Origin: Streptomyces dangxiongensis
Lineage (GTDB): Bacteria > Actinomycetota > Actinomycetes > Streptomycetales > Streptomycetaceae
Reading direction: 5' to 3'
DNA length: 64,000 bases
Assembly: GCF_003675325.1 (NCBI RefSeq)
Contig: NZ_CP033073.1
Location: forward strand, 1,550,001 to 1,614,000
Made by a program: the position numbers and the translations under genes. The notes below the pieces were generated by a model. It was not told the origin of the DNA, did not search any database, and was given only the letters and a program-made list of their open reading frames with translations. Below, piece after piece: positions 37,382 to 46,000 of this stretch; positions within the stretch are counted from its first letter, which is position 1, and the number at the start of each line of letters is the position of its first letter.

Positions 37382-38533
37382 ATGCCCGAGCGACCCAACG
37401 GCAGGAACGGCGGCCGCAGGTCCGGCTGGCGCCGCGCTGTCACCCCGGCCCAGCTCCCCGCCACGGCCGAGCCGCCCACGCCCTCCCCCGGCCCGGAGGG
37501 CCCCGCCGGGCCGGCGGACGTCGTACGGGCCGTGCTCTACCGCGACGGCGTCCGCGTCTCCTCTCCCGCCACCCTGGCCGAGACCTACCACGAGCTGCGC
37601 CAGCAGCCCAGGGGCATGGCGTGGATCGGCCTCGCCCGGCCCACCGGCAGCGAACTCCATTCCCTGGCAGCCGAGTTCGACCTCCACCCGCTGGCCATCG
37701 AGGACGCCATGGAGGCCCACCAGCGGCCCAAGCTGGAACGGTACGGCGACACGCTCTTCGTCGTCCTGAGCGCCGCCCGCTACCTCGACGCGCCCGAGGA
37801 GGTCGACTTCGGCGAACTGCACGTCTTCGTCGGCCCCGACTTCGTCATCACGGTCCGGCACGGCGACGCCCCCGACCTGTCGGCGGTCCGGCGCCGCATG
37901 GAGGACGCGCCCGAGCTGCTGGCACTGGGCCCCGAGGCGGTGCTGTACGCGATCCTGGACGCGGTGGTCGACGGCTACGTGCCCGTCGTGGCCGGCGTCC
38001 AGAACGACATCGACGAGATCGAGACCGAGGTGTTCCGCGGCGACCCCGAGGTCTCCCGCCGCATCTACGGACTCTCCCGCGAGATGGTCGAGTTCCAGCG
38101 CGCCACCCGCCCGCTCGTCGGCATGCTGCACGGCCTGATGGCCGGGTTCGCCAAGTACGAGACCGACGAGGAACTCCAGCGGTACCTGAGGGACGTCGCC
38201 GACCACGTCACGCACACCAGCGAACGCGTCGACGGCTTCCGCCAGGCCCTCACCGAGATCCTCACGGTCAACGCGACCCTGGTCACCCAGCAGCAGAACG
38301 CGGAGATGCGGGCCCTGGCGGAGGCGGGCTTCGAGCAGAACGAGGAGGTCAAGAAGATCTCCTCGTGGGCGGCCATCTTGTTTGCACCCACACTCGTGGG
38401 AACCATCTACGGCATGAACTTCAAGGACATGCCGGAACTGGAGTGGGCGGCCGGCTACCCCTTCGCCATCCTGCTGATGGCAGTGGTCTGCGTCAGCCTG
38501 TACGTCATCTTCAAGAAGCGCGACTGGCTTTAG
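37382..38533 (+). CDS. corA: CorA-type magnesium/cobalt transporter
   Basis: 383 residues. ATG 37382 has GGGAGG upstream; GTG 37343 would add 13 residues. The long N-terminal cytoplasmic alpha/beta domain (WIGLARPTGSELHSLAAEFDLHPLAIEDAMEAHQRPKLERYGDTLFVVL) precedes the stalk helix. Two membrane helices at the C-terminus flank the signature YGMNF in TIYGMNFKDMPELEW, the ion-selectivity loop. The protein ends in the basic KKRDWL. It conducts magnesium or cobalt into the cell as a pentamer. It is the last ordinary chromosomal gene before the conflict island. Confidence 0.92.
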   Translation: MPERPNGRNGGRRSGWRRAVTPAQLPATAEPPTPSPGPEGPAGPADVVRAVLYRDGVRVSSPATLAETYHELRQQPRGMAWIGLARPTGSELHSLAAEFDLHPLAIEDAMEAHQRPKLERYGDTLFVVLSAARYLDAPEEVDFGELHVFVGPDFVITVRHGDAPDLSAVRRRMEDAPELLALGPEAVLYAILDAVVDGYVPVVAGVQNDIDEIETEVFRGDPEVSRRIYGLSREMVEFQRATRPLVGMLHGLMAGFAKYETDEELQRYLRDVADHVTHTSERVDGFRQALTEILTVNATLVTQQQNAEMRALAEAGFEQNEEVKKISSWAAILFAPTLVGTIYGMNFKDMPELEWAAGYPFAILLMAVVCVSLYVIFKKRDWL

Positions 38534-38690
38534 TCGGGGAGCAAGAATCGGTGATCGAGTTCGCCACGGCAAACATCAACGATGGACTAATTCGAGGCCT
38601 TGGGGAGAATCCGGGGAGAACGCGCGGCACCGGGGAGTGAGCCGCACTCCTCCCACCTGCTCCCCCCTCCGTGCACCTCAGCTTCGTGCT

Positions 38691-38710
38691 GGGAAGCCGT
38701 ACGGTTTCCC
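38691..38710. promoter_or_regulatory. 20-base near-palindrome upstream of the STAND nuclease gene
   Basis: GGGAAGCCGTACGGTTTCCC is symmetric apart from one G/T position. It lies 25 bases before ATG 38735 in a 200-base gap that has no other gene. It may be an operator or the stem of an attenuator for the defence gene. Confidence 0.45.
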
Positions 38711-38734
38711 AGCTGGGCCTGCAAAGCTTCTCGG

Positions 38735-41700
38735 ATGACCAGCAAGAGCAGGGGGCAACGCAGCAGGGTCAAGCCCTCCGTCCCCGTTCAGCAGAGCGAA
38801 CCGAGCAGCGGACCCGGCGAGACCCTATGGGTGAAAACGCGGTCGGGAGCACGCGCCGGGCGTGGGTTCCACTATCAGGACGCTGTCGGGGCCTGGCTGT
38901 GCGGCCGCGTCATGTCCGGTGCCCTCGACGCCGATCGCGTCGTCCCGGAAGGGCTGGAAGACCTCTCATGTGATGGACCAACACCCTGGCACGTCCAGGT
39001 GAAGTCCCGCCAGGAACGGATGGGCGACTTCACCGCTCCTGAGGTTGCTGAGCATCTTGTTGCCATGGCCCTGGCACACGCGAGGCGTGTACAGGCAGGG
39101 GTGGCAGGTCGGCCCCTTCTTGTGCTCGAGCGGCCGATTGAAGGTGAATGGCTCACTCAGTGGGGCGCCCCCTTGAGTGACCTCCCGCGAGGCCACCGGT
39201 TGCTAGAGGCACTCAACGCCAAGGCCGCGAAGGCCGGCGTGAACAAGGACGAAATCGACGCATGGTGCGATGCCGCCAGTCTCTACGTCTTGCCATGGCG
39301 CGCCGCCGCCGAGGACACCCGCACCGCTGTAGCCCATCGGCTCGGGCTGCTGCCGGTAGCCGCAGAGACAGTCGTGCTGGCTCTACGCAGCGCCGTCGCA
39401 AAACAGGCCGATGCCGACGCTGAAACGAGCCTGTCGGAAGCAGCAGGGCTGAGTCGAACGAGCATTGCACGGATTGCGACCGAGGTCGCGGAAACCATCG
39501 ACCACTCATCACTGGAGGAGGCACTGGCTACGGGCCTCTGCGAGCCGGTGGACTTCGACCGGCCACTCCAGTCAGCCGGCTTCCACGAAGGCATCGACGT
39601 ACAGCCCGGCCACATCGCTGCCGGGCTTCCGGCCCCCAGGCCGGTCTTGACCGGGCAGGTAGCGGACGCGCTCCATCGAGGTCAGAGCGTCCTCGTGACC
39701 GGTCCCTCTGGTATCGGCAAGTCCACAGTGATGTGGACGGCTGCCTACGTGACCAGGCATGTGCTCTGGTACCGCATCAGGCGGCTCCAGGCCGACGACG
39801 CCGTCCCGCTGGTGAGGCTGGCCAAGGCGTTGCAGCCCTCGGCTCGTTCTCCGGTCGGATTCGTCGTGGACGGCATCGGCATCGGAGCGGCCGAGGCATG
39901 GGATGTCCTCTACCGCGAGCTCGCCCCTATTCCCGGTGTCCTGCTCCTGGGCTCGGTCCGGAGCGAGGACCTACTGCCCCTTCAAAGCCGGGCCGACTGT
40001 ACCCAGATCGAGGTGACCCTCGATGAAGAGGTCGCTGAGCAGATTCACGCCGGGCTGTCGGCTACCGGAGCCACGACGGCCGCGCATTGGCAAGAGGCGT
40101 ACGGCGCGGCAAACGGATTGACCCTGGAGTTCACTCACCTCCTCACCCGCGGACGAAGGCTCTCGGATGTCCTGTCCGAGCAAGTCGAGCGGCGAGTTAT
40201 CGAAGGGCGGGAGACAGAGATCGAGATCCTGGCCAGGATCTCGATCGCCCACCGGTGGGGCGTCGATCTGCCCGTACGGGCACTTCAGCAGCAGCTGGGG
40301 CTTGGAAACACGGACCTTCGCGTAGCGCTGTCCCGCCTGGCCGATGAGCACCTCGTCCACGAGCGGAGCGGACGGCTGTCCGGGCTGCACCAGCTGCGCT
40401 CGGCGCACCTGGCCGACGCCGTGCACGCGATTCCACCGCCGATCTTGGACGAGACCGTGCTCGCAGTGATGCGCATGCTGGCGGAGTCACAGCTTCAGCC
40501 GTTCATCGCCGGCGTCCTCACCGAACATCCCGAGCTGGATACCGTCGTACTGGACCAGATCGCGGTCCAACTCGGCAACCGACCCTCTGTAGAGGCGACC
40601 ACCGGCGTTCTGCAGGCTCTTCGGCTGGTCGACGTCAACCGCACTGCGGCCGCCTGGCTCCGGACCCTCGACCGACACCAGATCCCACCCTCGCTGCGCC
40701 GCACCACCCTTCAGTTCGCGCTCGTAGACGGAGAGCTGCTGCCGCAGCTCAAACCCGAGATCGCTGCGGCCATCCCTGAGATCCGGGCAGCTGGTTCATC
40801 CGGTTCGCCACTGCGCAACGCGCTCGCGGAGCGGCTCGGCACGGCAGCGATCAGCCTCCTCCTGTCAGAGTGCGGGGAGCCGGTCGAATCCAAGCGGTTG
40901 CTCGCCGTCCTTGCCGGGACGGATCTGGATCTCACGGGTTGGCCGACGGTACTCTCCGATTCGCCGTTCAGCCAGCTACTCGCCGACGCACCGGTCGATC
41001 TGCTGGGAGACATACTTTCCACCGCCCGGGCCGTGTCGGTCCCCCTGGCCGAAGAGCTGTTGGAGATCGCGGGCGGAGAGGAGCGTGTGCTACGGACCAT
41101 CGCGACCCATTCGCCGTGGGTCACTGAGGCGACCATCGTCGATCGCGAGGACAGCCGGGTGGCGTTCGCCCGCCTGCTCCATGTGTCGGACCAGGCACGG
41201 CCGGACGCGGAACGGGAGGTCAGGGACCTCGGACGGATGCTGCTGCGCTGCCTTCCGCAGTGCGAGAGTGTCGACGTCCAGAATCTGCTGCCCGGTGGCC
41301 TGCCCCTGACCATCGGTGACTTCACCAGTGGGGTCAGCCGTCTGCAGCGGCAGTTCGACAGACCTCCCGCCTCGATGGCGTGGACTCGCACACGCATGTT
41401 GATCGGTGCAATGGCGGCTGGGCAAAGCGACTGGACCACCCGAGCCGCGACCGCAGCCTCTTCACTCCCCGTGCTCCACCAGTACCTGACGGATCTGACT
41501 CAGATCTGGTGCGTCGGTCGTGGTCGGCCCGAAGACGTCGAGGACCTATGCACAACGCAGGCAGCACTACAGGACTGGGCTGCCTCACTGACACTCCCTG
41601 TCGACACTTCATTCCTGTCCACGCTGCCCGTCAGCGACGACGTTCCAGGAGGTGGAACCGACCACCTGCAACAGCTCGTGAATGGGATCGCCGAGAACCT

Positions 41701-42760
41701 CACCGGAAGGCTCGCAGACCCCAAGGGGTACGCAGCGCTAGCCAGCTACGTGGGTGACAGCCTGACGCGCCTCGCCTTGCAAGTACGGAATGAGGAGCGC
41801 TGGCACCTCATCGGCCAGGAGCCTCCGGACGTCCTCGATCACCTCGTGAGGAAGCTCACCGACTTGCACGCAGTTCTGGCCGAACTCGCCTGGGGCACCC
41901 TCGAACCCAAGAAACTCACCACCGCGGCGCGATCAGGTCCCTCCGCACAGGCACTCAGCCGGGTGGCAGACCTTGCCCGCCGAGTTGCCAGCGCACGGGC
42001 AGAGGCCCTGCCCGTGAAACTCCAGTCCGACGCCAAGGCAGCAGGGATCCGTGTCCGTGTGCACACCAGACCCGTCGCCGAGCCGGACTCAACGGAGTGG
42101 CCTGCCGTGGAGCTCGCGGTGGGCGTTAGCCTCACCGAACTAGCTCAGTGGCCGACGGCAGTGGAACAGCTGTGCTCGCTGCTGGAGCATGATCCCGGCA
42201 CCCAGGGCAACTGTAGGGCCGTCCTGCTCGTGCCCCTTCTCAACGGCAGGCCGGTCAGGCTCTTGGCGCGACAGCTCCAGACGACCCTGTGGCCGGGAAT
42301 CGGTCTCTTCGACGCTTGGAGCGCCGAGCTTCCCGAAGCGCACCCAACTCCCCTCACCGATGCTGCCATCGCCGCCCACCAGGCCCTCCAGTGCCTGTCG
42401 GGGCTCGCTCACCTTGCGACCCGGCGGGACACAGACCTGAGGCACCAGGGCACTGCCGACGAGGCGGTAGCACAGTTCCAGCAGGCACGTCGCGTGATCA
42501 CGAAACTCCGCCAAGGGGATCCGGTCATCGAAGTGGTCCTCGACTTCCTCGACACCCTCGCTCGTCGGGTTGAGAGCGAGATCTCTGAGGACCCATCCCT
42601 CAGAGAATCTGGCGTGCCCAACCTCGCCAGCGCCATCGCTCAAGGAGTGGCTGACCATCCAACAGCGGACTACCTACAGCTGGACGGCATGACGGCCATC
42701 ACCCTGCAATGGGATCTCGACCCCGAGCATGCGGCGCGACTCCTCACTGCTACCGACTGA
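38735..42760 (+). CDS. Giant STAND NTPase with Cap4/DUF4297-like nuclease N-terminus
   Basis: 1341 residues from ATG 38735; the ribosome site is weak and GTG 38829 is an alternative. Residues 40-130 carry GRGFHYQDAVGAWLC, EGLEDLS and WHVQVKSRQE (roughly 43-57, 72-78, 85-94). That is the YQ...E...QxK pattern of DUF4297/Cap4-type PD-(D/E)xK dsDNA nucleases. Walker A VTGPSGIGKST is at 321-331, a Walker B-like VGFVVDGIG at 374-382, and a winged-helix-like region near 500-600. About 700 mostly helical residues follow, the likely sensor. The layout resembles Avs anti-phage STAND proteins, where target binding triggers DNA degradation. The gene is visibly less GC-rich than its neighbours. The nuclease call rests on motif pattern only. 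Confidence 0.7.
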   Translation: MTSKSRGQRSRVKPSVPVQQSEPSSGPGETLWVKTRSGARAGRGFHYQDAVGAWLCGRVMSGALDADRVVPEGLEDLSCDGPTPWHVQVKSRQERMGDFTAPEVAEHLVAMALAHARRVQAGVAGRPLLVLERPIEGEWLTQWGAPLSDLPRGHRLLEALNAKAAKAGVNKDEIDAWCDAASLYVLPWRAAAEDTRTAVAHRLGLLPVAAETVVLALRSAVAKQADADAETSLSEAAGLSRTSIARIATEVAETIDHSSLEEALATGLCEPVDFDRPLQSAGFHEGIDVQPGHIAAGLPAPRPVLTGQVADALHRGQSVLVTGPSGIGKSTVMWTAAYVTRHVLWYRIRRLQADDAVPLVRLAKALQPSARSPVGFVVDGIGIGAAEAWDVLYRELAPIPGVLLLGSVRSEDLLPLQSRADCTQIEVTLDEEVAEQIHAGLSATGATTAAHWQEAYGAANGLTLEFTHLLTRGRRLSDVLSEQVERRVIEGRETEIEILARISIAHRWGVDLPVRALQQQLGLGNTDLRVALSRLADEHLVHERSGRLSGLHQLRSAHLADAVHAIPPPILDETVLAVMRMLAESQLQPFIAGVLTEHPELDTVVLDQIAVQLGNRPSVEATTGVLQALRLVDVNRTAAAWLRTLDRHQIPPSLRRTTLQFALVDGELLPQLKPEIAAAIPEIRAAGSSGSPLRNALAERLGTAAISLLLSECGEPVESKRLLAVLAGTDLDLTGWPTVLSDSPFSQLLADAPVDLLGDILSTARAVSVPLAEELLEIAGGEERVLRTIATHSPWVTEATIVDREDSRVAFARLLHVSDQARPDAEREVRDLGRMLLRCLPQCESVDVQNLLPGGLPLTIGDFTSGVSRLQRQFDRPPASMAWTRTRMLIGAMAAGQSDWTTRAATAASSLPVLHQYLTDLTQIWCVGRGRPEDVEDLCTTQAALQDWAASLTLPVDTSFLSTLPVSDDVPGGGTDHLQQLVNGIAENLTGRLADPKGYAALASYVGDSLTRLALQVRNEERWHLIGQEPPDVLDHLVRKLTDLHAVLAELAWGTLEPKKLTTAARSGPSAQALSRVADLARRVASARAEALPVKLQSDAKAAGIRVRVHTRPVAEPDSTEWPAVELAVGVSLTELAQWPTAVEQLCSLLEHDPGTQGNCRAVLLVPLLNGRPVRLLARQLQTTLWPGIGLFDAWSAELPEAHPTPLTDAAIAAHQALQCLSGLAHLATRRDTDLRHQGTADEAVAQFQQARRVITKLRQGDPVIEVVLDFLDTLARRVESEISEDPSLRESGVPNLASAIAQGVADHPTADYLQLDGMTAITLQWDLDPEHAARLLTATD

Positions 42761-43005
42761 TGAAGGCATCGGTGGGTCTAGGCTCAGCTGGCTGGCGGAT
42801 GGCGATCGAGGACCAACCGGACCAGGGTGAGGTGACAGCGCGCCTGGAGCAGACCCGGGCGCAGGCGACTGCCGTAGGCACAAGATCTCAGATGCGAGGT
42901 GGAGACTGCCCGCCGTCCTACGACCCTGCGTGGACACACATCCAGACAGTCGCTAGTCAAGGAGTGAATCCAGTCGTGAGGGGTGAGCAGCCTCGACCCC
43001 GATAG
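42760..43005 (+). CDS. Possible small protein between the two large defence genes
   Basis: 81 residues. Its ATG overlaps the stop of the STAND nuclease gene (TGATG), so it could be translated by coupling. The sequence (KASVGLGSAGWRMAIEDQPDQGEVTARLEQTRAQATAVGTRSQMRGGDCPPS) has no recognisable domain and ends in a proline/arginine tail. It may be a chance frame over the promoter of the caspase gene. Confidence 0.3.
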   Translation: MKASVGLGSAGWRMAIEDQPDQGEVTARLEQTRAQATAVGTRSQMRGGDCPPSYDPAWTHIQTVASQGVNPVVRGEQPRPR

Positions 43006-43036
43006 CCTGGAGACAGAATCGAACAGGCACGGGGGG

Positions 43037-46000
43037 ATGATGGTTCGGGCACTTCTGCTCGGAGTTGGGACCTTTGAGAACGCGGCCGACGGCGAGTGGA
43101 GCCCCACCTCGGAGGGGTTGTCTCCGCTGCCGTCGGTTGAACCGCAAGTACGTGAACTCGGTGCGGTGCTCTCACGTTTCGACGGGCTGCACGTCAGTGA
43201 CCCGGTGATCAATGCGGACCAGATTAGCGTCGAGGAGCGCTGGCGGCAGTTGCGGCACGATTCGGGAGGTCTGCCGCGGATCGTTCACTTTGCCGGTCAC
43301 GGGATCGTTCGTGGCAGGGTCTTGTACCTGCCCGTGCACGATAGTCGTCCGACTGACCTTCCGGCTTCGGCGATCGATATCGGCCGATGGCTGAATGAGG
43401 TCGAGCATGGCTCCGACCAGTCTCCCGTCCTGTTCCTGCTCGATGTCTGCGGCGCAGGGGCCGCGACGGACTATCAGTTGTTCCAGGACGTTTCCGAGGG
43501 CGACCGAAAGACTTGGGTGATTGCGGCCTGCACGGCGGGCGAAAGCGCCTTCGACGCATGCTTCACCAAGGCCACAGCACAGGCACTGGAGCGGCTCCGC
43601 TTGGGGCACTGGGATATCTCTCCGGCCATGGCCCACGTGCCGGTGGAAGCAGTGGCCGACGAGATCGCGCGCGAGCTGGTCCGCCTCGGCGAGGGGTATC
43701 CGCAGACCGTGGTGCACTCTCCACGCCGAGCCGCCTCGTTGCCTGTACCGGAGTTCTTCGCCAACCCGGCGTTCAGCACAGACGGCTGGCAGCGGCTTCG
43801 GAGCCGGCTCCGGCTGGCAGTTCGGGAGCTGGCGGCGGAGTTCGACCCCGGTCTGGACCCCGTGCACTTCCTCACCCGAGCGTCCGGCCGCCTGGACGAC
43901 GCCTCTGCGATTACGGGCTGCCTTTTCACTGGGCGGACCCGTGAGCTGACCCGGATTCGCTCCTGGTTGGCGAGGGACGAACCCCTGTTGCTGGTCACCG
44001 GAAGCCCTGGGTCCGGAAAGTCGGCGCTGCTGGGGGTGACAGTCTTCTTGTCGCACCACCAGCTCGCCGAGCTGAGCACCATGCTGGTCGGTCGCATTCC
44101 TGCTCAATACCGCCCGGAGCGTCGGTACCCGACCCTTGTCGCAGTCCATGCCCGGCACCGGAGCAGGGACGAGGTAGTCGCTTCGATCATTGTTCAACTG
44201 ACTCCCGAGGACTCGAGGCCTGCCTTCGCTAGTAGTGAGCAAGCGCTGGACGAGCTCAAACGTATCGCTCGAGACCTTCCGGAACCGGTGGTACTCATCC
44301 TCGATGCCATCGACGAAGCCCTAGAGAGCGGCCGTATCGTCAGCGATCTGCTACCCAAGCTCCTGAGCACGCTGCGCCCTGACGGCCGCCCCGCCTTCCG
44401 GGCGCTCGTGGGGATGCGCCCGCCGCAGGCGGACGACCACCGGGGCTGGGAAGTGCCCGGTGCCCACGGGAAGGTGCTCGACCTGGACACCTCCTCCGGT
44501 GTCGAGGACCTCGCGGCCGACCTCACGACCTACATCGCCGACATCCTGTATAGCGCACCCGGTTACAGCGACCAGGCCCTTCGTGAGTCCGTAGCCCATG
44601 CGGTCGCTACCGCGATCGCTCATAGCCCCGATCGCAGCACCTTCCTCGTCGCAGCACTCTTCGCCGACTTCCTGCGGACCGGTGTACCCCTGAATCCCGC
44701 CGAGGCAGTCGCCCGACTGCCGCAGAGCCTGCCGCACCTACTCGAACTGCACCTGCGGACCACCCTGGACGGCGACCCGTGGATGCGGCACTTGATGGTG
44801 GGGTTGGCACAAGCGCGAGGTCAGGGTATGCCGCTGGAACTTGTGGTCGCAGCGGCCACCGCTGCCGCCATGGCCGCGGGTCAGGAGCTTCGCCCGCTAA
44901 CCCCGGGCGAGGCCCACGAGAAGCTAGCGACCGCCCGCTTCTATCTGCGAACGAGCATCGACTCGGACGGACGTCAGCTCTACCGGTTCTTCCACGAGAC
45001 GGTCACCGAGCACTTCCGTGACGCCGGGGCTGAATTCGAAGGGCTCGCCGACATGCTCTTTCACGAGCTATTGTCGGCCGTCCCCGGACGGTGGGCTGCT
45101 GAGGGGCCTCGGTGGGACCTCGCCGCACCCTATCTCCTGCGACACCTGATGGAGCATGCCGTCGCTGCGCCAGCCGGATCCGCGGTCGACCACTTGTTCC
45201 TGGACCCGGAGTACCTAGTCCGCGCCGACCACAGCAGCATCTGGGAGGCCGTTCACCGGACGAGGACCCCGGCGGCGCGGCGGGCGGGGGTCGCGTACCG
45301 AACGGCGTTCGGTCGCTTCGATACCGGCGACCGCTTTGGCCGGCGCGTGCCGCTGGAGACTCGCCGTGCCAAGCTTCGCCAGTACCTGGCGACCTACCGG
45401 GCTGTGGGGCTGGCACGCCGTCTCCGCGACGAACGGACCGTGCTCCGTACCCGCTGGAGCACCGGGCTACCCGAGGAGTCCCTGCTCTCCGTCATCGGCG
45501 AGGACGAGTTGGGCGCCACGGTGTCAGCCCTGGCCCTGGGATCTGTCGAACGACGGCTCCTCGCCGTGTTCGCCGGTACCGATGGCTCCCTCCAGGCATG
45601 GGACATCACGCCGAGCCCCGACGTCGCGTTCCGGTACTTCTCGATTCCTCGGACAGGCGAGGGCACCATCACCCAGATGGCGATCGTGGATCTGGACGAG
45701 CGGGCGGTCATTGTCTCGGTCACTGACCAGAACGTGCTCCAGCTGTACGACCTCACGACGGGTTCGCACGTCGCCGACGCACGCCTCGACGGCGAGAGGG
45801 TCTCCGCCTTGGCGGTCGTCGGCACCGGCGACCAGGCGGTGCTTGCAGTCGGTCGGGTCAGTGGAGAGATCGGCCTGGTCGGCCTGCTAGACGAGTCCTT
45901 CGGCACGATCTTCGACACCATCGAAGCCGGGGACGCCGCCATTGCTTCGCTGCTCGGTGTGGAGTCCGCAGACGGCTCCCTCAGCTTTCACTGTGCGCCC

